This document shows, in pieces, positions 35,349-43,755 of a stretch of DNA of 64,000 bases (its first letter is position 1; every line of letters begins with the position of its first letter). Made by a program: the position numbers and the translations under genes. Below the pieces are notes generated by a model. It was given only the letters and a program-made list of their open reading frames with translations, did no database searches and was not told the origin of the DNA. The DNA is taken from positions 62,001 to 126,000 of the forward strand of contig JACKPB010000012.1 in NCBI GenBank assembly GCA_024233875.1, given 5' to 3'. The stretch is from Leptospiraceae bacterium. GTDB lineage: Bacteria > Spirochaetota > Leptospiria > Leptospirales > Leptospiraceae.

Positions 35349-36956
35349 ATGAAACAAATGCCTAGTTTACAATGGATTGGTAAAGAAAAAGTAATAAATC
35401 ACCACAAAGATGTCCCTTTTCAGTTTTTGGATCATCAATATTCCTTTGTGGATGGAAAGAAAAAAAAAACCAAAGAACCAATTTCGAACAACAAAATCAT
35501 TCATGGAGACAATCTCCTAGCCCTAAAGAGTTTACTTCCTGAATACGAAGGTAAAATCAAGTGCATTTCTATTGACCCACCCTATAACACCGGTAATGAA
35601 AATTGGATCTACAACGACAATGTAAATGATCCTAGGATCAGAAAATGGCTTTCTCAAGTTGTGGGGAAAGAAGGGGAAGATCTAAGCCGTCACGACAAAT
35701 GGCTTTGCATGATGTATCCACGCTTGAAATTGTTGCACAAACTTTTATCGGATGATGGTGCTATTTTTATATCTATTGATGATAAAGAGGCTTCAAATCT
35801 TAAGTTATTAATGAATGAAATTTTTGGAGAGAATAATTTTATAGTACAAATTATTTGGAAAAAAAGATCAACTCCTCCAAATGATCAAATAATAGGAACA
35901 ATACATGATTATATTTTAGCTTATTCTAAAGATAAAAACTATTTAGATATTAACTTAAAGAAAAGGTCAGAGGATCAATTAAATAGATATAAAAATCCCG
36001 ACAAACATCCTAAAGGTCCTTGGGCGCCTGGGGATCTCATGGCAAATGTAAAAGGTGGTAGGTATGTAAAATCTCTAAACTTTCCAATAAAAAATCCAAT
36101 AACCGGAGAAGAGCATTATCCTTCATCGAATGGTAACTGGAGATTCAATTCCGAAAAAATTAATGAATTGATAAACAAAAATGAAATATATTTTGGTGAT
36201 GATAATAGAGGAAGACCTAAACTAAAAAGATTTCTTTGCGATGTTAAAGAAGGTGTAACATATAGTTCTATTTGGGATTTTGTCCCATTTAATCAAAATG
36301 GTTCAAAAGAAATGTCAGATATACTTGGAAATATGAATATTTTTGATAGCCCTAAACCAAGTGGCTTGATTGAAGAATTATTATTGCTGGGAACTAATTC
36401 AGAGTCAATAGTCTTGGATTCATTTGCTGGTACGGGCACTACAGCTCATGCAGTTTTAAATTTGAATGCTCAGGATGGTGGAAATCGTAAATTCATTCTC
36501 ATAGAAATGGAAGAGTATGCAGAGACTATCACCGCAGAAAGAATCAAGAGAGTGATAGGTGGGTATGGTGAGGGAAAGAATAAGGTAGAAGGGACAGGTG
36601 GAGATTTTGATTTTTTTGAACTGGGAGAACCTCTTTTTGTAGATGGAAATATAAATCCTAAGGTTTCACTAGAAAAAATCAAAGAATATGTATATTATAT
36701 GGAGACTAAACAACCTACAGAACATCCAAATTCAAAAGAAAATTCCTATTATATGGGAGTCTTCAATGATACAGCTTATTATTTTTTCTATAATACTAAA
36801 GAAGAGACTTCTTTGGATTATTCTTTTCTCAAAACCATCCAAACAAAATCAGAAAATTATATCATCTATGCAAGTACATGCTTACTTACAAAAGAATTCT
36901 TAATCAAAAATAAAATCACTTTTAAAAAAATTCCAAAGGATATACCTTGGATATGA
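35349..36956 (+). CDS. Type III restriction-modification methyltransferase (Mod)
   Basis: The DNA N6-adenine methyltransferase is of beta class: motif IV DPPYNTG comes first (about residue 76) and the SAM motif DSFAGTGTTAHAV later (about 358). The frame runs upstream to a TTG at 35322, but the family usually begins close to MPSLQWIGKEKVINHH, so ATG 35349 or 35358 is likelier; no Shine-Dalgarno is visible. The middle region (about 160-330), which would contact the recognition site, is more AT-rich than the ends. Its stop overlaps the PIN gene by ATGA, and it should function with Res at 37591. Confidence 0.88.
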   Translation: MKQMPSLQWIGKEKVINHHKDVPFQFLDHQYSFVDGKKKKTKEPISNNKIIHGDNLLALKSLLPEYEGKIKCISIDPPYNTGNENWIYNDNVNDPRIRKWLSQVVGKEGEDLSRHDKWLCMMYPRLKLLHKLLSDDGAIFISIDDKEASNLKLLMNEIFGENNFIVQIIWKKRSTPPNDQIIGTIHDYILAYSKDKNYLDINLKKRSEDQLNRYKNPDKHPKGPWAPGDLMANVKGGRYVKSLNFPIKNPITGEEHYPSSNGNWRFNSEKINELINKNEIYFGDDNRGRPKLKRFLCDVKEGVTYSSIWDFVPFNQNGSKEMSDILGNMNIFDSPKPSGLIEELLLLGTNSESIVLDSFAGTGTTAHAVLNLNAQDGGNRKFILIEMEEYAETITAERIKRVIGGYGEGKNKVEGTGGDFDFFELGEPLFVDGNINPKVSLEKIKEYVYYMETKQPTEHPNSKENSYYMGVFNDTAYYFFYNTKEETSLDYSFLKTIQTKSENYIIYASTCLLTKEFLIKNKITFKKIPKDIPWI

Positions 36957-37381
36957 AAATATATTTAGATAATTGCTCATTCAATAGACCCTATGATGAT
37001 CAAAGTCAAATTAAAATATTTTTAGAGTCGCAAGCAAAACTTTTCATTCAAAGTGAGATCAAAAAAAATAAAATAGAATTGATCTGGTCATATATCCTGG
37101 ATTATGAAAATAGCCGAAATTCAAATCTGGATAAAATGAAATTGATCTCCGATTGGAAATCCTTAGCTTCTATAGATGTAGAGGAAAGCCAAGCAATAAT
37201 CAAAAATTCAAAAGAGCTTATGGAAAGAGGTTTGGATATCTACGATTCTCTACATATCGCTTGTGCATTCGAAGGAAATTCTGATTTTTTTGTAACTACT
37301 GATCGAAAGATTATTAATAAATTATCTTTTTTTCAAGAATTAAAAATACTGAATCCTATTGAATTTTTAAATGTATATTAG
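36953..37381 (+). CDS. PIN-domain toxin-like nuclease inside the R-M operon
   Basis: The 142-aa protein starts at ATG 36953 (MKIYLDNCSFNRPYDDQSQ) within the mod stop. PIN acidic residues are visible: Asp in YLDNC, Glu in DYENS, Asp in LDIYDSLHIACA and Asp in TTDRK. It belongs to the 'LDNC..NRPFDDQ' group of VapC-like RNases. It is followed 10 bp later by its likely partner. Its place between mod and res suggests it guards the operon against loss or senses its failure, which is inference. Confidence 0.82.
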   Translation: MKIYLDNCSFNRPYDDQSQIKIFLESQAKLFIQSEIKKNKIELIWSYILDYENSRNSNLDKMKLISDWKSLASIDVEESQAIIKNSKELMERGLDIYDSLHIACAFEGNSDFFVTTDRKIINKLSFFQELKILNPIEFLNVY

Positions 37382-37391
37382 GAGATAAAAA

Positions 37392-37601
37392 ATGAGATCA
37401 GAACAAGAGATTCGTCACGATGCATTTGAATTATTAAGGAAAAATTTAGGTAGTTTTGAAACTGAAATATTCATTTCAAGCATCCTTAGAGATCAATTTG
37501 ATTACACACTCTGGAGAGATAATTTACCAAAATTTAAAACAGTAGAAGAACTGAGTAAGACTGCTATGGAGTATAGAAAAAAAAATTCTGATGGAATGTA
37601 A
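37392..37601 (+). CDS. Small partner/antitoxin of the PIN protein
   Basis: The 69-aa protein (MRSEQEIRHDAFELLRKNLG...FDYTLWRDNL) resembles the short 'E.R..GFEAL...LG...FL..F..G.YT..R' proteins that accompany this PIN group elsewhere. It probably acts as the antitoxin. It overlaps the start of res by 11 bp, so all four genes form one transcription unit. Confidence 0.65.
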   Translation: MRSEQEIRHDAFELLRKNLGSFETEIFISSILRDQFDYTLWRDNLPKFKTVEELSKTAMEYRKKNSDGM

Positions 37602-40179
37602 ACCTTATCAAAATCAAGTTTTAGAAGATTTAGCTACTTATCTTAAACAATTAGAAATAACTAGAAATTTAAAATTAGCATTTCGGGAATATTGGAAAAG
37701 TAAGATTATTCTAACAGATGAAACTAATAATTCAGATGATTTTATATACAAAGATAATATCAAAGGTGTTCCAAATCTATGCATAAAAGTACCAACAGCA
37801 GGAGGAAAAACTTTTATTGCATGTAACGCTTTGAAAGTATTATTTGATTTTTATCAAACCAATTCAAAGGCTGTTTTATGGCTTGTTCCTTCTATCACAA
37901 TTTTAGAACAAACAATAAAAAATCTTTCTGATAGCAAGCATCCATATAGACAAAAAATCAATACACATTTTCAGGGAAAAGTTGAAGTCTACTCGAAAGA
38001 ACAAATCCTACACGGTATTAATTTTAATCCTACATCTGTTTTGGAAAACCTAAATATCATAGTGTTGAGTTTTGATACTATTCGAATTCGAAAAAAAGAA
38101 GATCGAAAAATATACCAAGAAAATGGTCAATTGGCTTCATTTGCTTTTTTAAATAATAAACAATTGAATAATTTACCAGAAATTGATGAAACTGCATTGA
38201 TAAATGTAATACGAAATTTAAAACCTATTGTTATTGTAGATGAAAGCCATAATGCAACTTCTGAACTTAGTCTAGAGATGTTGAAGGATGTAAATCCATC
38301 TTTTATTCTAGATTTAACTGCCACACCAAGAAAAAACAGCAACATTATTAGTTATGTCCATGCAGGCGAATTAAAGAAAGAGAACATGGTGAAATTGCCT
38401 GTAATAGTATCAAATCTCTCTGATAAAGATTCTGTGATACACAATGCAATACAATTGCAAAAACGTTTGGAAAAAATTGCCTTAGAAGAAGAAAAGAAGT
38501 CAGGAAAATACATCAGACCTATTGTTTTGTTCCAAGCTCAACCTAAGAACAAGGATGATTCTACAACTTTTCAAAAATTGAAGCAATCCTTAATTGACCT
38601 AATGATTCCGGATGATCAAATCAAAATCAAAACTGCTGAAATCAATGAGATCAAAGGTATAGATCTATTATCTAAAAATTGCAATGTTCGTTATATAATT
38701 ACGATAGATGCACTCAAAGAAGGATGGGACTGTCCCTTTGCTTATATCTTAGCATCTTTAGCTGACAAAAACTCCCCAATAAGTGTAGAACAAATTTTGG
38801 GTAGAATATTAAGACAACCCTATGTATTTTCTTATGATGCCAAATTATTAAATATGTCCTATGTATTTACAGCTTCTAGTCAATTTCAAAAAACATTAGA
38901 GTTTATTGTGAAAGGATTGAATAATGTTGGATATAGTAGCAAGGATTGCAAAGTTTTAGAATTAAAAGAGATAGAAGTAAAATCGAAACCAGTTCAGACT
39001 ACGTTTAATTTTCAAGAAACAATAAATGAAAAAAAAATAAAAATTGTAGACTCGAGTTTAAATGATCATATGGAATTACCAATCACTGAATTCGAACAAA
39101 GGGCGATCATAGAATCTGAAATATTTTTTGAAACAACGATTCAAAATATTTCAATTTCAGAACTGAGTACGGCACCAATTGAACTTAAGGAAAGTAATAG
39201 TATGTCTTACAAGGATGTGTACAAAGATAAATTAATCGATGTAAAACTACCTAGATATTATATGACAGTTGATGAATTGGGATTATTCGGGAAACAGGAA
39301 GATCAATACTTTCAAAAGGAAATTTTATTAAAAGACTTTAAATTAAGCTCTAAAGACACAGAGATTAATTTTGAAGAAGTTGATCCGGCAATTTATCAAA
39401 TTGATATAGAAAACACTATTGGAGATGATTATCATGTAAAGTATGAAGTCCTAGATAAGTCTACGATGAATGCATTTAAAACACTAATACAAGCATCCAC
39501 GCCTTCAGCAAAAATTAGAGAGATGACAGCTCAAATGCAAAAATTAATTGGTAGTATCTGGCCTATATCAGAAATGGAATTGGAAAAATATCTACTTAAG
39601 ATATTTGAAAACTTTACTCCAGAACAATTTATTGACTGTATTGATCGACAATATATTTATAAGGAAAAAATCAAACAAAAAATATCCCTTCTCTCATCTG
39701 AGTTTGTGAAAGAAAGATTTGAAAAATTGACTAATTCCGGAATAATATATTTGAGATATGACTATATGATACCAAATAAGCAAAGTCCAGGCGATCTATT
39801 TGACTACGGTATTAGAAATTCATTATATATAAAAGAACACAGAATGAATGAATTCGAAAAAGAGGTTATTAACAAAATCGCGAATTTGGATAATATTCTA
39901 TTGTGGACAAAAAATTCAGAAAGAAGTGGATTTTGTCTTAATGGTTATATCAATCATTATCCAGATTTCATTTTAATCACAAAAAAAGGTAAGAAAATCA
40001 TTTTAGAAACAAAAGGTGATCATCTAAACAATCCTGATACAGAACTAAAGATTGAATTAGGAAGGCAGTGGGCAAGCAAAGCCGGAGATGAATTCAGGTA
40101 CTTTTTAGTCTTTAAAGAAGCAGAGGTTAAATACGCATTTAAGGTTGAAAAAGCTATAGAGTTAATTAAGGATTTATAG
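37591..40179 (+). CDS. Type III restriction enzyme helicase-nuclease subunit (Res)
   Basis: The 862-aa protein has SF2 motifs: Walker A VPTAGGKTF (about 70-78), WLVPSITILEQT, Walker B VDESHNA, LTATPRK, a helicase C part with ALKEGWDCPFAY, and EQILGRILRQPYV. Its C-terminal endonuclease follows the PD-x-ExK pattern (YPDFILITKKGKKIILETKGD, about 793-813). It uses ATP to translocate and cut DNA that lacks Mod methylation. The gene is very AT-rich compared with eno or the SDR operon, which suggests transfer. Confidence 0.9.
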   Translation: MECKPYQNQVLEDLATYLKQLEITRNLKLAFREYWKSKIILTDETNNSDDFIYKDNIKGVPNLCIKVPTAGGKTFIACNALKVLFDFYQTNSKAVLWLVPSITILEQTIKNLSDSKHPYRQKINTHFQGKVEVYSKEQILHGINFNPTSVLENLNIIVLSFDTIRIRKKEDRKIYQENGQLASFAFLNNKQLNNLPEIDETALINVIRNLKPIVIVDESHNATSELSLEMLKDVNPSFILDLTATPRKNSNIISYVHAGELKKENMVKLPVIVSNLSDKDSVIHNAIQLQKRLEKIALEEEKKSGKYIRPIVLFQAQPKNKDDSTTFQKLKQSLIDLMIPDDQIKIKTAEINEIKGIDLLSKNCNVRYIITIDALKEGWDCPFAYILASLADKNSPISVEQILGRILRQPYVFSYDAKLLNMSYVFTASSQFQKTLEFIVKGLNNVGYSSKDCKVLELKEIEVKSKPVQTTFNFQETINEKKIKIVDSSLNDHMELPITEFEQRAIIESEIFFETTIQNISISELSTAPIELKESNSMSYKDVYKDKLIDVKLPRYYMTVDELGLFGKQEDQYFQKEILLKDFKLSSKDTEINFEEVDPAIYQIDIENTIGDDYHVKYEVLDKSTMNAFKTLIQASTPSAKIREMTAQMQKLIGSIWPISEMELEKYLLKIFENFTPEQFIDCIDRQYIYKEKIKQKISLLSSEFVKERFEKLTNSGIIYLRYDYMIPNKQSPGDLFDYGIRNSLYIKEHRMNEFEKEVINKIANLDNILLWTKNSERSGFCLNGYINHYPDFILITKKGKKIILETKGDHLNNPDTELKIELGRQWASKAGDEFRYFLVFKEAEVKYAFKVEKAIELIKDL

Positions 40180-40480
40180 AACCTAGATCCGTTTCCTGCC
40201 TCTCCAAACGCTACCTCCACCCATCAATAGCTTCAGCAATCATCTTTCCTACAATTCGATTATCTCTCTTATAGTCATTTTCAATAGTATTTGCGTATTC
40301 ATTCTTAAATCAGCAATAAAATGGCTACATACCGTGAATAGAAAAACGCAATTATTTCTGAGGATGGGTATATATTTGAAAAAGAAATCCAAATCGTAGG
40401 GAAGGGTTTCAAACTCGGGTTTTACTGTTCGAAATGTTTCGCACATTGTCCTGAAGCCGAAAACCGTTGCTCTGTACCAC
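40180..40480. repeat. Repeat C copy (40267-40374) after res
   Basis: CTTATAGTCATTTTCA begins the element and AAAATGGCTACATACCG lies in its middle. It sits between the res stop and the convergent SDR gene. Nothing else is seen in the 300 bp. Confidence 0.6.
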
Positions 40481-42004
40481 CTACCAATCGATTGGTTTGT
40501 AATCCTTCAAAAATTTTCCCCATACGTGTTCTCCCGTAAGGATTCCGTGAAACAATGGATCACAGACTCTCGCCGCTCCATCTACAATATCAAGGGGAGG
40601 TTGGAAATCATGGATCTCTTCTTTGGACCTGGAAAGATGAACGGGGTCTTCATCCGTCACCCAACCTGTGTCCACTGCATTCATGAATATCCCATCTTTT
40701 GCCAGATCGGAAGCGGATGTGTGGGTCAGCATATTCAAAGCGGCCTTTGCCATGTTTGTGTGGGGATGCCGATCGATCTTAGTGAAGCGATGAAACTTCC
40801 CTTCCATAGCCGATACATTGATGATGTGTTTCTCTCCGGTGAAATCCCTTCTCATCATCTTCACAAGATAATTGTTCAAAACAAAAGGAGCTATGGCGTT
40901 TATGAGTTGAATCTCGATCATCTCGGCAATGGGTATCTCTCCGAGTTTCAATCTCCAGCTATTGACAGTTCGGAGATCCACCTGTTGGAGATCCGCATCG
41001 AGCTGTCCTGCAGGAAAGATTTTTTCAACGGGCAATTTGTCATCGTGTGAGTACGGAATCTGGGAGAGGACTGCCGAGGATCGAAGACCCATCCCGGGAA
41101 GCTTGGAATTCCAGGTGATGGGAAGTGCCGGTTCGTTTCCGGAAATCAATTCGTTGGATATCTTATCAATGTCTTCAATGCAATGATTGTGATGGGAAAG
41201 TAAATTCCGGATTTCAGTAGGATGTTCTCTTAGGGGTTTCAATTCTAGAGGCATGAGATGGGCATAAAATCCGGAAGGTCTCCGAACGGTTTGAGCGGCA
41301 TTATTGATAAGAATATCGAGTCTGGGGTAATGGTTCTCAACGTAGATTGCAAACAATTCCACACTGGGAGTGTGACGGAGATCTAAGCCGTAGATATGAA
41401 GCCTATCCTTCCATTCATTGAAATCCTCTTCTTTAGAGAATCGATAGGCAGAATCCACAGGAAACCTTGTGGTGGCGATGACCTCTGCTCCGCTTCTGAG
41501 AAGCATAAGACTGGTATGATATCCAATCTTTAATCTCGATCCGGTGATGAGGGCGATTCTCCCATCCAGAGAGACTTTCTGAAATCTTTTGGCATAGTTG
41601 AAGTCACCGCACTCCGTGCACATGCTGTCGTAAAAGAAATGGAGTTTTCGATATTCCTTCTTACAGACGTAGCAATTTCTCGGACTCGAGAGCTCTTCTT
41701 CTATGGAAGCCTGAGAGGGATCGGTCAGTAAGGCAGGAGCCTGAAATACAGGAGACTTTCTAGCTTCCCGGATTCCGGTTTTGGAACGGGCGATCTTTTC
41801 GTATTGGAAAATGGATTTTTTCTTTTCCTTTCGGATCAGCCGGTTTCTTGCATTCATGAGATCCTTATCCGGTCGGGAAATCTTTCCGCATTCCTTAAGC
41901 AGGGCTACACGGTCGTCCAGTTCTAACCCTGCATAGAGATCGGGATTCTCATTGATCTTCTGCAAAACTTCGATACAATTTCGAATCTCATCGGGGGATA
42001 TCAT
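40481..42004 (-). CDS. Atypical SDR with N-terminal zinc ribbon
   Basis: This large SDR has a helical N-terminus, a CxxC...CxxC pair (CYVCKKEYRK..MCTECGDF) and a Rossmann domain (GRIALITGSRLKIGYHTSLMLL, NNAAQT). The usual YxxxK is replaced by HPHTNMAK, so the catalytic Tyr position is Thr. This change appears shared by a family of long SDRs also seen in eukaryotes. The C-terminal part (NAVDTGWVTDEDP) is intact. I prefer ATG 42004 (MISPDEIRNC, 507 aa); the frame stays open to a TTG at 42094. Substrate unknown. Confidence 0.75.
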   Translation of the reverse strand: MISPDEIRNCIEVLQKINENPDLYAGLELDDRVALLKECGKISRPDKDLMNARNRLIRKEKKKSIFQYEKIARSKTGIREARKSPVFQAPALLTDPSQASIEEELSSPRNCYVCKKEYRKLHFFYDSMCTECGDFNYAKRFQKVSLDGRIALITGSRLKIGYHTSLMLLRSGAEVIATTRFPVDSAYRFSKEEDFNEWKDRLHIYGLDLRHTPSVELFAIYVENHYPRLDILINNAAQTVRRPSGFYAHLMPLELKPLREHPTEIRNLLSHHNHCIEDIDKISNELISGNEPALPITWNSKLPGMGLRSSAVLSQIPYSHDDKLPVEKIFPAGQLDADLQQVDLRTVNSWRLKLGEIPIAEMIEIQLINAIAPFVLNNYLVKMMRRDFTGEKHIINVSAMEGKFHRFTKIDRHPHTNMAKAALNMLTHTSASDLAKDGIFMNAVDTGWVTDEDPVHLSRSKEEIHDFQPPLDIVDGAARVCDPLFHGILTGEHVWGKFLKDYKPIDW

Positions 42005-42070
42005 TCGGTTCTCACTTTTCCTATCCAATCTACTTGTTCTCTCCGAAAATAAATCAACTTCTAGCCTATT

Positions 42071-42259
42071 TTGATTGGGTCCATCCGAATACAAGAAGTT
42101 TCTTATGCATCCAATCCTACAAAAGAACGGACTTTCCGACTAAATTTCGATCTCTACATTTTTGAAGAAAAGGATCTAAACGGAGAAGAATCCTACTCTG
42201 ATCTCCGGGGATCCCATCACGCTTATTCTAAGAATGAATGGTATTTCAAGAAAACCTAA
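42071..42259 (+). CDS. Possible small ORF or gene fragment
   Basis: A 62-codon TTG frame (…FRLNFDLYIFEEKDLNGEESYSDLRGS…) has protein-like composition and ends tail-to-tail with the TetR gene (stops overlap). It has no ATG in frame and no ribosome site. It may be a remnant. Confidence 0.22.
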   Translation: MIGSIRIQEVSYASNPTKERTFRLNFDLYIFEEKDLNGEESYSDLRGSHHAYSKNEWYFKKT

Positions 42260-42948
42260 GGAGGAGATAGAGAATCGGATTCAGGTTTCAATAAAATGAC
42301 CCGGGATAAAAATCTATCCATTTGATCTTCAATAGATTGATCGTATTCAAACAGATTGGATAGACCTTCGAGGATGGAATTATTTTTTAGGGTCATGTAG
42401 CCATGCATGAGAATATAAATCACCAACGAGGAAGCGAATGTGTCTTCTTCTCCAATCAATCCAACAGCTTTCATAGAGGCTACCTGATTGAGTAAAATGG
42501 CAAAGGCTTTGGTGGAAACTTCTTTTAGTTCCGGATACTTTTCTTTGTCAGGTAGTTTGGTATGAAATATAATCTGATACAACTCGGGATACTTCGTAGC
42601 AAACTCTTCATAATTCAATTTCAATTGCCTGAATCTATCGAGGAGGGCTATTTTTGATTCCGGAAGGCAGAGATTTTTTTCCAGAGTTTCATTGAACATT
42701 TTGAAACCGAGAATTCCGAGTTCGGAAAGAACGTCTTCTTTGCTGTTGAAGTGTTTGTAAGGAGCAGTATGGGAAATTTTTAATCTTCTGGAAATCTCCC
42801 TCATATTGATCGCACCGCTACCCTGTTCGGAAACAATCTGAATGCACTCTCTTAAGATCCTGTCCCTCAATGAGTCCTCTTTTTTATCAGATCTTTTGGG
42901 TTGGGACTTCGGTTTGCTTTTTGCTGTATCTTTCCCGGCTTTTTTCAC
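42256..42948 (-). CDS. TetR/AcrR-family transcriptional regulator
   Basis: A lysine-rich arm precedes a TetR HTH (RILRECIQIVSEQGSGAINMREISRRL..SHTAPYKHFNSKEDVL), followed by a helical ligand domain of the WHG type. The frame extends to ATG 43032, but those 28 residues (MYINMVTLSTCNLNFLIYI…) do not look like a TetR start and would overlap the divergent promoter. I therefore favour GTG 42948 (230 aa). It is divergent from the DUF2141 gene, with the shared control region carrying a tandem repeat, so it probably regulates that gene. Confidence 0.8.
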   Translation of the reverse strand: MKKAGKDTAKSKPKSQPKRSDKKEDSLRDRILRECIQIVSEQGSGAINMREISRRLKISHTAPYKHFNSKEDVLSELGILGFKMFNETLEKNLCLPESKIALLDRFRQLKLNYEEFATKYPELYQIIFHTKLPDKEKYPELKEVSTKAFAILLNQVASMKAVGLIGEEDTFASSLVIYILMHGYMTLKNNSILEGLSNLFEYDQSIEDQMDRFLSRVILLKPESDSLSPP

Positions 42949-43004
42949 AGGATTCAGCTTTAATTCCCAAACCCTAATGTAAATCAAAAAATTGAGATTA
43001 CAGG

Positions 43005-43033
43005 TTGACAGTGTAACCATATTTATATACATT
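43005..43033 (+). promoter_or_regulatory. Sigma-70-like promoter of the DUF2141 gene
   Basis: TTGACA (43005-43010), a 17-bp spacer and TACATT (43028-43033) are followed by the tandem GGATATCTT repeats and a strong ribosome site. Part of the -35 lies in a GGTT..AACC element that could bind the divergent TetR protein. Confidence 0.55.
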
Positions 43034-43044
43034 ATCTTTATAAC

Positions 43045-43075
43045 GGATATCTTGGATATCTTGGATATCTTGGAT
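43045..43075 (+). repeat. 9-bp tandem repeat (GGATATCTT x3.4) in the 5' leader
   Basis: Three exact units at 43045-43071 plus GGAT place a GATATC palindrome every 9 bp, just downstream of the predicted transcription start. This could be a repeated operator or a slip-prone leader. Confidence 0.7.
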
Positions 43076-43101
43076 TCATAAGGTGAGAAGGAGGGGAAAG
43101 G

Positions 43102-43533
43102 TTGAAAGGCAAAATACTTATTCTATTTCTTTTAATTAGCTTCTTAGGGCTTCCTGCGGAAGAAAAGATGGGAGCAAGATTAACTGTTCAGACTGCGGGA
43201 GTGCGCAATAGTATAGGGAGTATCAATGTAGCAGTGTACCGGAGCGACTCTGATTTCAAAAAAGAGAATTTTGTCTATTCGGGTAAAATTCCTGCTTCCG
43301 GGAATGGGATCATTCAATTTCATAACCTTGCTCCGGGAAGGTATGCCGTAGCTGTTTTTCATGATGAAAACGAAAATAATAAATTGGACAGTAATCTATT
43401 AGGAATTCCTAAAGAAGGTTATGGATTTTCCAATCATGCCACAGGAGGAATTACCGGACCTCCTAAGTTTTCTGAAACAGGATTTTCAATTTCCGGAGAA
43501 GATATAAAAATTGATATCAAGCTAACGTACTAA
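43102..43533 (+). CDS. Exported DUF2141 protein
   Basis: The 143-aa protein has a signal peptide (MKGKILILFLLISFLGLPA|E) and a DUF2141 beta-sandwich (INVAVYRSDSDF, IQFHNLAPGRYAVAVFHDENENNKLDSNLLGIPKEGYGFSN). The start is TTG 43102, with AAGGAGG 7 nt upstream. Members are periplasmic and of unknown role, often near lipid or carotenoid genes. The RetSat-like gene downstream fits that pattern. Confidence 0.85.
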   Translation: MKGKILILFLLISFLGLPAEEKMGARLTVQTAGVRNSIGSINVAVYRSDSDFKKENFVYSGKIPASGNGIIQFHNLAPGRYAVAVFHDENENNKLDSNLLGIPKEGYGFSNHATGGITGPPKFSETGFSISGEDIKIDIKLTY

Positions 43534-43655
43534 CTCACCTTACGCACAATGTGCCTAAGGTGAGGATAAAGAAAGGGAGCCTTTCGGCAAATTGGGGACT
43601 CATCGTCCCCAAACCCCTATAATTATTGATCTATTAGTAAAATATGATTCTATAT
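43533..43655 (+). repeat. Repeat D, best-preserved copy
   Basis: CTCACCTTACGC...GTGCCTAAGGTGAG forms one hairpin. A second has perfect 8-bp arms TTGGGGAC/GTCCCCAA (43592-43612) around TCATC, followed by AAACCCCTATAATTATTG. Related copies lie at 14429, 18431 (inverted) and 23098. Confidence 0.6.
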
Positions 43656-43755
43656 AGAAAAATGAAAAAGTTTAAAAGAAAATAAATTCATAAGGTGAGT
43701 TACTAGCTCATCATTGTAACGAAGTGAATAAGGTAAATTACTAAAGGATTTTCAA

